DNA of 64,000 bases from Enoplolaimus lenunculus. Its lineage: Eukaryota; Nematoda; Enoplea; Enoplida; Thoracostomopsidae. A model generated the notes under the pieces. That model made no database searches. It was not told where the DNA came from and was given only the letters and a program-made list of their open reading frames with translations. The translations under genes and the position numbers were made by a program. The stretch is from NCBI GenBank assembly GCA_030248215.1, contig JASANG010003383.1:186001-250000 (forward strand). Reading direction: 5' to 3'. Shown one piece after another: positions 23,611 to 36,702 of the stretch (positions within the stretch are counted from its first letter, which is position 1; each line of letters opens with the position of its first letter).

Positions 23611-23810
23611 GACCAATGTATATAGATCAAGGCCGTAGTAAAAGCATATTTCTAAGCCTAAACCTTGTAGTCTAAGTCGAAGCGCAACAATAAGCCTATA
23701 TGTAACCCTTCCCTATGCCTAAACGAAAGCCAACAGATTAGCCTAAAGCTTAACCTTGTTCCGTAGTAGTCCCACGGAAAAACAGTCCGCCCTTGATTTA
23801 TACATGGGCC
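23611..23810. mobile_element. Family A element
   Basis: GACCAATGTATATAGATCAA on the left and TTTATACATGGGCC on the right; TAAGCC-type interior. Flanks AATAAAAC and AGCAAAAC match 6 of 8. Confidence 0.75.
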
Positions 23811-24254
23811 AGCAAAACGACCCTAAATACTCAAAGTTTATTAGATACTATATATAACTCCCGCATAAAGTGTGATTTGTGGTTTGCTACTTCAAACAAT
23901 AGCCGCTTTGCACCTGTGTTCTGACAGACCTGTGTGTTTAAACTTTACCATGAAACTCTATACGGCCACGTCGGAACCTTTGAATCAATTGAAGTTTTCC
24001 TCGTATAGTCATCAATTAAAATTTACACTGAATAATAGGAAGACCTTGAATTAACCATATCTAGCATGAATATTTTCTATTTCAGCTGAGATATCATTTC
24101 AAGCTAGGTAAAATTTGAACAGAAGGGTCTTAAGGTCTGGTATTTTATTGGTGCTTTAACTTTTAATTTTCATATACTGATCCATTTTACGCGTTCTAAT
24201 TTCAATGGCGCATTAACTTGTAAATATTTGTTTTTAACACAGAGATGGCAAAAG

Positions 24255-24602
24255 GTAACTTCTTCAGCCACGAGTGGATGATGCATACTTCAACAAGAGT
24301 GTGCAACTGGGTACATTTTGTGTAGAAAAGAATGTACCCGGCACGCGTTGCGTTTTTGGCCATCCCCTCTTTATTTATAGGAGGTACAACCTGTGCCGAA
24401 CCATGACGCTTTATGTTTTCGGCAACAATAATTGCTCCGCTTATATATAACTTAATTTAGAGTTATTGCATGTGACAGCGACCCCCCTCTAAACAAGGGG
24501 TCGGCCAAACACGCAACGACAGCTGGTACATTTTGTACCACGTGGAACCCCAAGAGTTGCACACTCTTGTATCAAGCACTCCTTCTTCAGCTGAGGATGT
24601 TT
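24255..24602. mobile_element. Fold-back element family E, copy 2
   Basis: The left arm with CTTCTTCAG, AACAAGAGTGTGCAACTG, GGTACATTTTGT and CGCGTTGCGTTTTTGGCC is mirrored on the right by GGCCAAACACGCAACG, GTACATTTTGTACCACG, GTTGCACACTCTTGT and CTTCTTCAG. No coding region. Confidence 0.7.
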
Positions 24603-24692
24603 AATACAGAAGGGTTTTTCGATGTATAATTCCTACCCGTAACAGTAGTATCTGCATACTCCTATATTTTAGCCTAAGCCGAATAGTATTAA

Positions 24693-24840
24693 GGGTCAGT
24701 GTATAGAACAGGAACGTAACAGTAGCATGAGCATATTCCTAAGCCTATGATTAAGTCTAAGCTAAAATTTAGTCGAAAGCCTAAGCTTGCGGTATTGCAG
24801 TCACGCAGAAATGCGGACCGCCCTGATCTATACATGGAGC
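24693..24840. mobile_element. Family A element
   Basis: GGTCAGTGTATAGAACAGG on the left, CCGCCCTGATCTATACATGG on the right, TAAGCCTA interior. Ends have drifted. Confidence 0.7.
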
Positions 24841-27800
24841 TCAAAAAGGGACCCGCTCCGCATAGCGCCCCTTCGTGTACGCCGTGGCCAAACATTCTGC
24901 TTAGTTCCCTTAATAAGTCAGTGTTAATTTGACACAAATTTGAGGTATAATTGTTTTCCTGGGCACTAACTAGACTTAAAATTTGTTCCGTTCTGCTTCA
25001 CCCGATTGTGCGTCAAAATCGTCGTAATTAAAATCATTATTGAGTGGGGTAAGAAATAGCTACAACAGGTTGTCACAGTTCGATAAGTTTCTACATATAT
25101 TGTTGGTTCGAGGCATTTCTATTTGTGTTTTCCTAAAGGAAAGTAGTTTTCTATTTACTACAGACCAATGGGTTTGAGGGTAGATGTAGCTTAACACATA
25201 CAAATGAGTCACTATGGCAGCCCTTTGAAAGCCAAATGGGACAATATTAAGCCTATAGAAGAATTGAAATAAAGATGCAATGTTTCAACGCTTTTTTGGT
25301 TTTACCAGTTTGAAAGCTATCAAACGTTTTGCCAAGCGAAAAATAATCATTGGTAACGATCAGTTTACGCCATGTGTTATTAGACCCTTATTTCCAAATA
25401 TACGCAAATTTATTCCATAATATGTATGAAAGGTAGACCTATTGGCAACTGCGTCACAGTTGCAGTCTCACAAACCTTATGGCTTCTATTAGGTTTGAAG
25501 CTATACATCTTTATTTGTTCTTATCTACAAAATATTGATAAAATACAACGTGGTTACTTTCATACAACCTGCGTGTAAAACGAACATTTAGTATTTTAAG
25601 CTAATTCATTGGTGTCATCAAGTACATACCAACACTGCAGGGGCGTATCTTGACACGCGAGAAAGGGAACGCACTCTAATATCTTGTTTTGCATCTTGTA
25701 ACGGCAGCACCTTTACCTATGTGAACCAATATTTTGGAAGTTTTTTCAGTGTCGGCTCCTGTAACTCCAAATTTACTCGGTAGCATCTGCAGTGTTGCCT
25801 AACCGTTCTGTAACAATTGCTAAAGCGTTCAACGCCGAAATTAAAATTGTTTTGTAATTAAACATTGACATCTGAACATCAAATTTTTACAAATAAATTA
25901 ATTACAAATGAAAAATTTGAACCAGACAACACTTGATTTATCAATTTCGATTCTGCAACAGCATAATATACTTAATTATATATTTATATAATTATTTATA
26001 AATATTTATATATCATATATATTATATATGTGTATAAATATATACATATACGTGACGACTGGCATCGTAAAAGCGACTAAAATAGTGGTTCTTAAAAGAT
26101 ATAATTGGCAACCGCTAACCATGGCCAAGTAAAACAGCGTCCCTTCGTGACAGAAATAATCACGGCTTGAGGGGCGGCACCCTAGCACTGCCCCTGATAC
26201 TACCCTGGAGAAATATGTACATATACGGCATGCATTTTACCTGTGTGTATTTTAAAGCACCATATACTGCTTATTCATCGCTGTCTAAACCATGGTAACA
26301 GTCGTAGAACGAGATAAACCACAAATACACAGCGAGCTATTAAACTAGAATACTCATGGCTATATATCTCTAGGCTTGTAATGATGTTTAGAGCGTATTT
26401 ATTTAGCAATCGATTTATATATCTATCTTTATATCGTCGGGATTGCAATGTTACCTAACCAAGTATTGTCTTGTTTGTTATGTTGCTTTTGCTTATTTTT
26501 AATAGTATTTTTTGCTTCAATTTATTAGTTGAATTTTAGTATAACTGAAATTTTTGGAATATTTAGGCATTTATAGATACGTTCTATACTTTGTGTAGCC
26601 TATGATTTACATCGTATATTAAGATTTGACTCATATCGGTTTCCAGGTGTCGTTGGCATATTTGTAGTATTGCTTTTAATTGTTTTTGTTTAACCCTTTC
26701 TTGATAAAAAGGTACTACTGGATATTTTGTATTTTTTTCGACTTAGAACTGCAATTTTCGCTCGAATTACAAATACTGCAATTTGGTCAAAAATCCTAAC
26801 GTTTTATCCCGATTAATGTAAGACCGAAAATAATGCGAACCTTGTTACTTGTACGGGGCTACGGATTGAGCTAATATAGAAGATTTTGTGACTCCATTGT
26901 AAAAATTATACAAAATTTTTTGTCATTCCAAATATATGTACATATATATTGTATATAATAATTGATATGTGTGCATGTGCACATATATTTTGATTTCCAA
27001 GCGACTCAGCAGAACCTGGCGCCTTTGTGTTGTAAAGTTCGGTTGTCTCGGTGGCTTCACTGGAGTTGGGTACAGCCTATCGACAGTTCTGCTATATAAA
27101 ACGCAATTAATAGCTTTAATTGACCCCCAAATAAACCTTTTGCAAATTCGAATTCGAAATAGAGCTTAAAAATACTGCGTGTATATCACATCGCATGATA
27201 TAAACGCTTTTAACAGCAAACATTACTTTTAGTAAATCATCGTGTACTTTGAGGCTTGTGCATTGTCATCATCGATTAGTTCGAAAGCATTTTTAGGCAA
27301 ATTAAACTTCGTAGACAACACAACTTTAAAAATATCAAAAAATACAATGCTGACGCACCTGCGGGTGCCTATAAATTTAACAAATGCTTGGCCTCTGTCG
27401 GAGGGGAAGTGACATCCCCACAGTCAACTAAAAGTTGCAAGTACACGCGGAAGCAATTTTAGCAGGGGCACGTCGGATACACACGACTACCAAGCTGAGC
27501 TAAACCTATTCTAAAGGGTCCAAAATTTTTGCTAGGGGAGCGCTCAAGTACAGTCGCCCATTGTGGCTGTGGGCCGGAAAAAGGGCCAACTGGATCTTAC
27601 CCTAAAATGACATTTGAAATATTTATTTCTGTTAGTAATCTAAACGATAGCCAATATATACAAATTGACTTAAAACATTCTGTGCATATTTAATTGATCC
27701 GGCCCTCCGGCACATACCCAAATCTTGTCTGCGTTCGGGCTATTGTTCAAAACAGTAAACTGATTTCTGACTTTTTGGTGCTTTAATAGAGTTGGTATTA

Positions 27801-28984
27801 AGCGGTACCGTGCGCGGCCAGCCGTAATATATATTAGTTATTAACAACGTATATATTATATACATATATACATATATATCTATATATATTTATATATATA
27901 TTTACTTGAACTCAATTCGTGGAAGGTATGCAGCATTAAAGGTATATGCATGAACGCATTACGATTTAGTGCTTCATGTTGAAAGGGTATAAGTTCTAAA
28001 TAAAGCACAGTATGGAATGTAAGCATAAGCTAGCGTGTCTGCGAGTTTCACTTTAAGATTTAACGAATCGTGTCACAAGTAAATTGTTATTTTAAACGTT
28101 TTTCAGCGTTCCAAACAGCATTTTTAGATTGCTTTTCAGTATTATTAAGCGATGTAACTCTAAAATAAATCGTTAATGTACCGCGCTTGAAAAACATTTA
28201 CATGAGGTCTACACTTTACTAAAACGAAATTCTGGCTACAAGCGCTTACCTTGTGAACTGTTTACTATTTTGAATATTCCAATTAACCAATAAGTTATTA
28301 TACTCGATTTTGATTCGATGTGTATTTCTTTATGCATAAATTTAACCAATTGCGTTAAAATCTAGCGAAACTAAGCCCTTATACGGAGACCCGTAAGGCA
28401 TACGTAAGGTATTGCAGTATCCGGACATGCTCTAGTTTACCCTATAGCCGGTGGGGTGACTAGAAATTTTGACTGGTGGGTGCCGGTACCGGAAAAATTA
28501 TCCTAAAAGATTGGTGCTTAAAGATAACGTTGGCAAACCGTTTACGACGGTTCAAAGGCAATGTCTTTTATCACAGGGTGATCAATTGAGAGACGGCGGC
28601 GTCTTTTGCCCCCGTTCAATTTACCCCTGCGTATGGCATCGAAAATGTGGCTCCACTGCGAAATATGAACCACGCAAAGTTTGTATTAGATCAAATTTCA
28701 GGTAAACTGAACGCAATTGTGATGATATGTTATTGTAGGCTTGTTTTTAAATGCTTCTAGCTTAGCATATCGGAGCAAACCAGTGTAAGCTATGAAGTAG
28801 GCGTAAACCCCGTTTTCAGAGATTATTGAAAGGTTAATGAGTTGAAACGGTTCGCAACTGGCTGTTGGTCTGTACACTCTTGGTAGTGGCGCATCCATTT
28901 GGAGGCCAGCAGCCAGAAACGGCCGAAAGCCTCGGCTGTTAAAATAAAACTGGTAGATTGTTAACAATTATTCAATCAAGTCGC
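24841..28984. other. 4.1 kb without recognised genes
   Basis: AT-rich, with TA/ATATAT tracts near 25975-26055, 26930-26985 and 27835-27905. No frame here resembles a known protein. A short frame at 28469-28705 has unremarkable composition and no recognisable domain. Nothing else supported. Confidence 0.4.
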
Positions 28985-29430
28985 ACCTGTGTACAGAGCT
29001 GCGCGCTACGCGCGTGGTACCCGCCGATAAACGCGGGACGGGTACGAAATTTGTAACGCTGGTATCCCCGCGGGCAAAACATTTTTCAAATCGCGGGTTA
29101 AAATTTGTGGTTCTTTAGGTGCCTAAAGTTTTGATGAAAAACTTGAAACCAGATAATGTAGAAAAACTTTAATTTTGAAACGGTTTTTACCGTATGAGAG
29201 AAAAATAAGTAGCGAGTAATATAAATGCACTGTAAAACTGCACAATTCGAATGAACACATAAGAAAAAATAAGGGCGGGTAAAGCGGGTAACGGCAAAAG
29301 AATTTTGCTCGGGTAAAGGCGGGTAACGGGTAAAAAAATTTGTGCGGGTATACCCGCGGGTAAAAAAATAAAATTTCCGCGGGTAAAGCGCAGCGCGGGT
29401 CAAAAATCTTTACCCACTTGCACCTCCTCT
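28985..29430. mobile_element. Inverted-repeat element rich in CGGGTA words
   Basis: The left part, GGTACCCGCCGATAAACGCG and onward, and the right part, with many GCGGGTAAAG and CCCGCGGGTA words, are imperfect inversions of each other. The right end TTTACCCACTTGCACCTCC matches (inverted) the start of the partial copy at 17846. Confidence 0.6.
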
Positions 29431-29747
29431 GCCTGTGCATGATATAAAAGTGTTTTGTTTAGTTTTGGAGGGGGGGGCGAAGTCACTGCACCACTTCTCG
29501 GTACGCATTTGTATTATGGGTGTAATTACAAATTTGGTTTGAGGATCGTCATAAAACCATTACATGAACATATTAATGACATTTCGTTTGGCGAAATATA
29601 AAGCTTTACTGTGAGCCATTCGTAAGAACCAGGTTTTCTTTTGAATCTATTGACCCCTGACAACATAGGCTGGTGGCTTTGTTTCGAGTAAAATCACGAG
29701 ATCAAATAACTGTTCGAAGATAGAACTGGAACTCGTAGAACTTAGTT

Positions 29748-29899
29748 TTTTTAAAGATCAGTGGCGGAACGTTTTTCTGTGGGACGTTAATTGAGTAAGC
29801 TTTATGCGTTCCACTATTTTTTTGCGTAGGCTTAGATTTAGGCTTAGGCTTAACAATACGTCTATACTACTGTTCTGCCCTTGTTGTGTACGATAGGCC
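29748..29899. mobile_element. Family A element
   Basis: AAAGATCAGTGGCGGAACG on the left, CTGTTCTGCCCTTGTTGTGT then AGGCC on the right; TTAGGCTTAGG interior. Target duplication unclear. Confidence 0.7.
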
Positions 29900-32251
29900 G
29901 AAGTTTTCTTATCTGCAATTGTAAAACAGTTTGAACTAAAAAATACCAAATTAATTCTACAAGTTTAATTTTTAGTTTGTGTAAAAATTGTCACAGTCCA
30001 ATTACTCACATTTTGAGCAAGTCGACTATCGAAAAGCATTTTTTAGTAGATTTAACTATAGCTCTTTCTAAACGAGCATTATAACTAGCGTCAAATGAAA
30101 AAAGATTGGTTAAAGTAGAATATGACGCGAGACTTCTAACTTGACACCAATTAATCTCGACTTTGTAACTCATTTCGTAGATGGCGAATTTTTTTTATAT
30201 TTTGAACGACAGAAAAGCAACCAAACCAACTTGAACATTGATTTTTAACTAAAACTAAATAAATGCCCACTTAGTGGGTCCAGATGGTGCAGGGCGTTGA
30301 AAGCGTAAGCCCCCCGCCAGAAAGTTTTTTTGTGAAAACATGGTAAGGTTCATATCGGTTTTGCTCCCTCAGAAAATTCGGACATATATAGCATATAGTA
30401 ATTATTGTGCTCCCTTTGCCAGCCTACCTCCTCTGTCACAAATTTCTCGAATCGCCGACTGTAGATACGTATTATGTTGAAACAGTTTGTATTGCTTGAA
30501 TGTTTTAGATTCTAAGTCTGACATAATTGTTATGGTTTTCTGCACCTTCGGTATAACGTATTACCATTAAAATGACCCCCTGAAATGGTTGTTGAAAATG
30601 TGACAGTTGATGTAAATTTCATGAGTTTGTGTGCGTGATATATTTAAATATATATACACATACGTATATATATTTAGTTAATGCATGAGTTGATTCAAGA
30701 ACCAGTGGAGCAAGTCATAATGCGACCTAAAAATGATAGACAAGTTTCAAGTTGACTGGTTTATATACCTGGTTGCAAACCTAACACAGGTTGTGATTTA
30801 ACCTAAGCGTTGAAAATTGTTGGTTTGTACCACAGGTTTTTCGGCCAAAATTTAAACGCATAAAAAAGTAGCATTTTTGCGCTGAAGTGAAATTAAAATT
30901 TGTCTAATCTTCAGAATAATTAAGTTACAGATTCCGGTGAAGGGCGTTTAGGGTTGTCGCGGAACGCTTCAGTAATTATTTTCTCAGGTAAGATATTTGA
31001 CAGAAGACTGTTGTAGCTTACAGAAGTTTATATATAAATCTCTGAGATAAATCCGTCGCAGCCCACCCAACCTGTTCGGCCGAAACGTTTAGAAGACAAG
31101 CATTCAAAATTATTTGTTATATCACCGGGATCAAATCTTTTACAGATGTAATATATAGAAAATGAAACAAACCAAATTCCATGATCCAAATATGTACGTA
31201 AAATTTATATCTGAAGTTTGGAACAGTAAAATTTAGTTTTTGAACAAGTAAGTTTTGGGCGACGTTTTAAAAATGCCATACACAAATCGTACCGATGGGT
31301 TACTTCATTCACTACGGCATAAGTCACGCGGGGACCTGGCAGGGCGCAGCCCCCAAAGGAAACGATTTGGCCCGTACTAGAAAACTTTCAGCTTCCCTTA
31401 CAGTTTTGCTAAATCAGCTATATGGCCCTCCTAAAATTGTTTTGCCCGCCTGGTATGTTGAGCTGGTTACCGACCTGGTGGAAGCTACTGGTTTTCAGTG
31501 TATTCATGGTGGCCAAATCTGCTTTAACCCGCCTCTGAGTATGGAGACACGTGCCCCATTTTCATCTCTGACCTTACTTGATCAAGGAAGTAATAACAGT
31601 AAGCAACATTTAAAAAAATGTCTATCAAAAAATGACCCAACCCCGTGCCCTAATCAATTTTAGCGTTTCATTGCTATGCCAGCTTGTGACAGAATCATTC
31701 ACATTTAACCTCTTTAATACGCGAGTCCCAGGAGAGAACGCATATAGTGCAACATCACATAACCGACGCTTCCGGGCCGTAACTGGGGTTGGGGGCAGGA
31801 CACTGCACATGCATGCGAATATATTCGTCCCGTGTGTTCGAAAAATTTATCGACAGCATTAAAACCATTTTATATTAAAAAATTTTTTCTTGCCTACTGA
31901 ATAAATCTCTCTGAGCGCCCTGTCTAGCAAAAATTCCTGGTTGCAGGCCTGCAAGGCATACTTAAGGTATCACGAATAGTTGCTAGGCAACAAAATAAAG
32001 CGAGAAAAAATCTCTTAATATATCTTCTATAGAATAAAGTTAAATGTAGGGTAAAAGTTTCGTGTCTGTCTATGCTACGTGCTGCATTCATGTTGTCGTG
32101 TGAGCTTTTATACTTTAAAAACTAATCGTGTAGCTATGTATGTCAAAAAAGCCTATTTTTTAAAAATATTATTTTAATAATTTAAACAATTGTGACGTAT
32201 GTTTTAGGGGTAAATTCAAAGTATTCCAAGGCTCACAATGGTTTCATTAAG
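29900..32251. other. 2.3 kb without recognised genes
   Basis: Mostly AT-rich. A frame at 31295-31663 (122 codons from ATG) has fairly even composition but no domain I can name; I do not call it a gene. A short G/C-rich repeat near 30270-30330 belongs to a dispersed class also seen near 38870. Confidence 0.35.
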
Positions 32252-32434
32252 GGCCCATGTATAGCACAGGACCGGAACAGTAGTATAAGCATATTCCTAA
32301 GCCTAAGCCTAAGCGTATAGATGAGACTATTCCTAAGCTTTAGCTTAAGCCTAAGCAAAAAATTAGTCTAAAGCTTAAACTGACTGTATTATAGTCCCTT
32401 CGGAAAACAATCCGGCCCTGTTCTCTACATGGCC
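32252..32434. mobile_element. Family A element, well preserved
   Basis: GGCCCATGTATAGCACAGG on the left and CCCTGTTCTCTACATGGCC on the right; exact 8-bp duplication TCATTAAG (32244-32251, 32435-32442). Confidence 0.9.
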
Positions 32435-33008
32435 TCATTAAGTCAGCAGAAAACGTAGTGTTTGCGTTTGTACGCTTATAGCTGATTTACTGAAGTGAAT
32501 TTATGAAGTATGCTTATTTAGTACAGAACGACACATTCCAGCGTTATTGAGATATCATAAATTGGATTTATGAAGATTTTATGAATATTTGGTTGTCTCG
32601 AAATATGGTTTTTACACAGTCCCAAAAATGACCCAGCCATAATTTGAATTGGGTTCTAAAGATACAGAGTTTGATACAAAATTTCATCTGCATTTTGGCT
32701 CGTTTCGCTCGCGAGATTTTGGTGATTGGTCTAACGTGTTTCAATTCTTGGTGGTCTAGATGTATATGGTTTGCCTAAAATCAGCCAACGTAAAAATATT
32801 TATCTGTGACAGATACGTAATAAAATAGTAGTGTTTGGTTTAATGGTATACCGCTCGTTTCGCTGACGATGTTTCTTTTACTGTTAAACCAGTCAACATG
32901 GTTGTTGTAAATTTTCAACCCTAAAACATTGCTCTAAGAAAGATTTTTCTCAAAAGCTATGTTGTGGTACGAATGATAGACAAAATGGCCCTTGGCACAT
33001 GTTAAGTA

Positions 33009-33259
33009 CACTGTAAATTTCAGTGAGTTGATTTTAACTCAGAATAAGTTGAATCACTCAGTCTGACTTAGGATTATCAGAACTCAGAATTTTGAGTTGG
33101 TTCAATTCAAACTGACATAATTGATCAACTCACCCAGAGTCAACTCAACTCGGAGTGAAATCAACTCAACTCAGAGTGAGTTAATGTTTACTGATGTTAA
33201 TTCAGAAGTAACCAACTCGCGTGCTGAATTGATTTATCAACTCATTGGAATTTACAGTG
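33009..33259. mobile_element. CACTGTAAATT-ended inverted-repeat element, TA target
   Basis: CACTGTAAATTTCAGTGAGT on the left and ACTCATTGGAATTTACAGTG on the right are inverted. TA flanks both sides. The interior repeats ACTCAACTCAGAGTGA-like words. Non-coding. Confidence 0.8.
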
Positions 33260-33598
33260 TATTGGACCCAGCGTGGTAAATGCGGTCCTAAGCCGAAGCC
33301 CTAAGCCTAATCGAAGAAATGAGCCTGAACGCAAGGGTAAGTCTGTTTCCCAACCTCTAAGTTGTAAGTCCTCAAGTCTCCTGTGTACCAGTGCGCAGGC
33401 CTCTATAATTAGCATGTGCATAAAAATTGTTGATGAATGGCGCTAGCAAAGAACGACATATATCCAACCTATATTCACATACGAACAAACGCAAACAACT
33501 TCTATAAACTTCTTCAGTCAAAATGTTATCAGTCTGACGCTAAATTCTGTCTAGTAGCTTAAGCACACTAGAAACTTTAGTCACGTCTGCGCATAATT

Positions 33599-34162
33599 GG
33601 CCCTTTCAGCGGACACACAAATGCAATAAAGTAAGCCTATTTAGAATAATTTTTTTGCTCAGGCTTAGGCTTAGGTATAGCCTTATCCGTACTATTGTGA
33701 TGCAAATAAGGAGGCGGAAGACAGATATTTGTTTGGCCTCTCCAGAAGGTACCCTTATTTTTTGATTACGGACTGCTATTTACTCAACTATCTGTTGAAT
33801 TAAACGTGTATTTGTCTTGTATCAAAACTTGAGCGACAATGCAGGTTATACTTAGGAATATACTTTCAAACCATTAAGTATGCTTTATAGTTTTGAACTC
33901 AAGTTTACTTTGTCCTGGAGTCATTTATGCACTACAATTAGGGATGATTGACATTTATGGACTCCAATTATGCCTTTGGACTCTACACGCTTACGAACTC
34001 TTATTAGGGATACGGACTCCTATTGATTGGGAATCAAAATTTGGACACCCTCTTTATTACTCCCACTTATTCGGGTCACTTCAGTACGCTCAGGCTTAGG
34101 CTTACAAGTAGGCTTAGAGATATGTAAACACTACTGTTACGGCCTTGTTCTTCACATTGGCC
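33599..34162. mobile_element. Family A element interrupted by a family B element
   Basis: The left end GGCCCTTTCAGC and right end TTCTTCACATTGGCC are separated by a family B insertion (33692-34084). The outer flanks GCATAATT (33591-33598) and GCACGATT (34163-34170) match 6 of 8. The B insertion is younger than this A copy. Confidence 0.78.
33692..34084. mobile_element. Family B element, copy 2
   Basis: About 390 bp, with ends CTATTGTGATGCAAATAAGG and CTTATTCGGGTCACTTCAG, TA on both sides. The middle holds GGACTCCAATTATGCC and GGATACGGACTCCTATTG, giving the fuller form of the family. No coding region. Confidence 0.82.
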
Positions 34163-35551
34163 GCACGATTTAAAGTACCACATCGTGAAATTAGCTACCT
34201 TATTCCGCTGAGTTCTCAGCACGAGGCCTAAAGACAATAAAGCTCATGGAAGTAATATTTGACTCATACGAAGCTTTTACAATGCTCGAAACTTAAGCAT
34301 TTACATATTAAGCATACATAAAGCGAAATTCACTTCTTAAAAGTGTTTTAGAGAGTTTTGTTCAAAGTTACCAATAGCAACGGCACGTACGACCTGAGCT
34401 ACCGCTGATCCATAGTCACAGGCGCTGCAAGAATGTACGGCTGGGGCACGCAAGAAGGGCCCAGCGGCGAAAATATTAAATATGCGTTGAAAATTTCAGA
34501 CTTTTACTTTATGTATCTATATCTATATTAAATTTGCTTTGGAAATTCACGGATGCACCTGTATCCTTCTGCATATACCTATGGACATCTACGGTCAATA
34601 GTAGTAGATCTCTATATACCTATACTCATGGCTATTGGAGTTTTAATGGTGTAAGAAATAATGTTTTGACAAGACAAGGGCTTCGAGTTTCGGGAAGATT
34701 TTGTGGTTTTATTAAAAAGTTCAGTAGAAGTAATGTTTTGTAAATTTTATCTATCTGTCTAGCTATGTATTTTTAAGTAAAAGCTTAAAAGTTTTTCTGC
34801 ACTAAGCTAAATATAGGTTTATAATGCTCGTTAAGTTGAGACTTGAGCCCAGCATTTCGTTTGCTACAGGCACCAGGACCTATGCCTATGCATGCTTTTT
34901 TGTGCAACCGAAGGTGAAAATACCGGAACCGATGGAAAATGTCAATAAAATTTTTGGACCAGGAACAGTAGACAGAGGTGAAACAATGGTAGACAAAATG
35001 TAATGTGAACTTGTTTATTTTAGCAAATATCTACACAGTGATGTCAAACAATTTGTTAGGATTTAGGATTAACTCATGCGAAATATCGACAATTAATATT
35101 TCTAACAGTTTCTTCACAAGTTACAATCAAACGCACCGAACGACCAAAAAAAACTTGTGTGCAAAAATTGAAAAATTTCACTATGCTAAATCGTCGAGTT
35201 TGCGTGTGTCACAGGCCAATTTTAAATCTGGATTCAATTGCTTTCCACGGAAGAATTTGCCAGCGAATTTCTCGAGGACGAACAATTAGCTCGGGAGAAG
35301 AAATCGGCCAGTAACACCGAAAGTAATTCTACCGGAGCCAGATGTCGATTTTTTGCAGGAACCTAAACCGGTGCAGACCTCCGGTTGCATACTGGCTAGC
35401 TTCATAAGGGTTGTGAATTTTGCAAAAACATTGCGCAAGTTCCACAAGATTATAAGCTTTTTAAAAATTTGCACTGTGGGATGTGCTAATACACGTCCGT
35501 TGATATTTTTACAATCAAATATGAGTAAAAAATTATGGAGTTTGAAATCTC

Positions 35552-35660
35552 GGACCATGTAAAGATCAGGTCGAAACGTATTTCCTCTGGACTGCAATAT
35601 AGTAAGCTTAAGTTTTATTTTTTCTTAGGCGTTAGGCTTAGTGGTTTAAGGTCAGTTTTA
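35552..35660. repeat. Family A half-element
   Basis: GGACCATGTAAAGATCAGG followed by TAAGCTTAAG and TTAGGCTTAG. No matching right end was recognised. Confidence 0.55.
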
Positions 35661-35816
35661 TTTAATACGTTTATGTCGAATTTTGAAAATTATTGAAAGA
35701 TTGAAACTTTCGTTTCGAAATATTCTATTAATTTTAAGTATAAGTACCTCTAAAATAATTCGTGTTTCGAACATTTTGATTACAGATATGTTCCTGGATA
35801 GAAAAATATGTCTTTA

Positions 35817-36004
35817 TTTAAAGAAGATCAGGCGCAGGAACGTTTTTCTGCGGGACTGCAGTAAAGTAATCTTAAGCTTTGGACTAATTTTTTGCTTAAG
35901 CTTAGTATCAGGCTTAGGTCTGAGCTTTATTCTTACGCTTAAACTTATGCTTAAGGTTAGGAAAATTTTTATACTACTGTATCGACCCTATTCAATACAG
36001 TGGC
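35817..36004. mobile_element. Family A element
   Basis: AAGATCAGGCGCAGGAACG on the left, TATCGACCCTATTCAATACA then GTGGCC on the right; CTTAAGCTTAG-type interior. Confidence 0.7.
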
Positions 36005-36542
36005 CCCAGAGCCCAAAATAGGGGTATTGCTAAAAAATTTCTATTATCTGCAATAATTTAGTTTTACCTAGCAATCAATATTGCTATATGCTCAAGATCA
36101 CTGCATTGCACAATACTACTTCTATAGACTTTGATAGCGAACCATATTGGTTTGGGTGTATCGTGAAGTGCCGCTGATTAAATCACAGTATCGACTCGCG
36201 TGTATGACATATTTCAGCCATATTTTTAATAAATTTTAGATTGGTTGCGTGACCGAAATACATATATTGTACGTTCTTTTATGTTTTCAACGCTTAATTT
36301 TAAGCTACATTTTCCTGCCAATGTTTATACTTTTGAAAAGTTATCTTTCTTGTGTATAACGCACGTATACCTCCTGTTCGCTATATATGACTAAGTGGAA
36401 TAGTCAGAATCTTGGACAAAACGACTAAAATATCGTGTTGTTATTGTTGTCGGATCGTTAATAATTATTGTTAAATAGGCAATATTTTTTAAAAGGAACT
36501 TAGGTTTAGGTTATAATGTGGCTTTTTTAGATGCTATTTCTG

Positions 36543-36702
36543 GGGACATATGTATAGAATAGGGCCGGAGCAGTAGTATAAGCATATTCCTAAGTCTAAG
36601 CCTAAGCCTAAGCCAAAGCAAAAAAGTTAGTCTAAAACCTAAACTTACTCTATTACAGCTCCGGCGGAAAATCATCAGACCGTGTTCATACGTTGGTCTC
36701 TC
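36543..36702. mobile_element. Family A element
   Basis: CATATGTATAGAATAGGGCC on the left, CCGTGTTCATACGTTGGTC on the right; TAAGTCTAAGCC interior. Confidence 0.7.

Noticed and set aside
28469-28705. 78-codon + strand frame
   Set aside because: No recognisable protein features; not distinguishable from a chance frame.
31295-31663. 122-codon + strand frame as a gene
   Set aside because: No domain, no family resemblance and no coding context. Repeat-rich surroundings.
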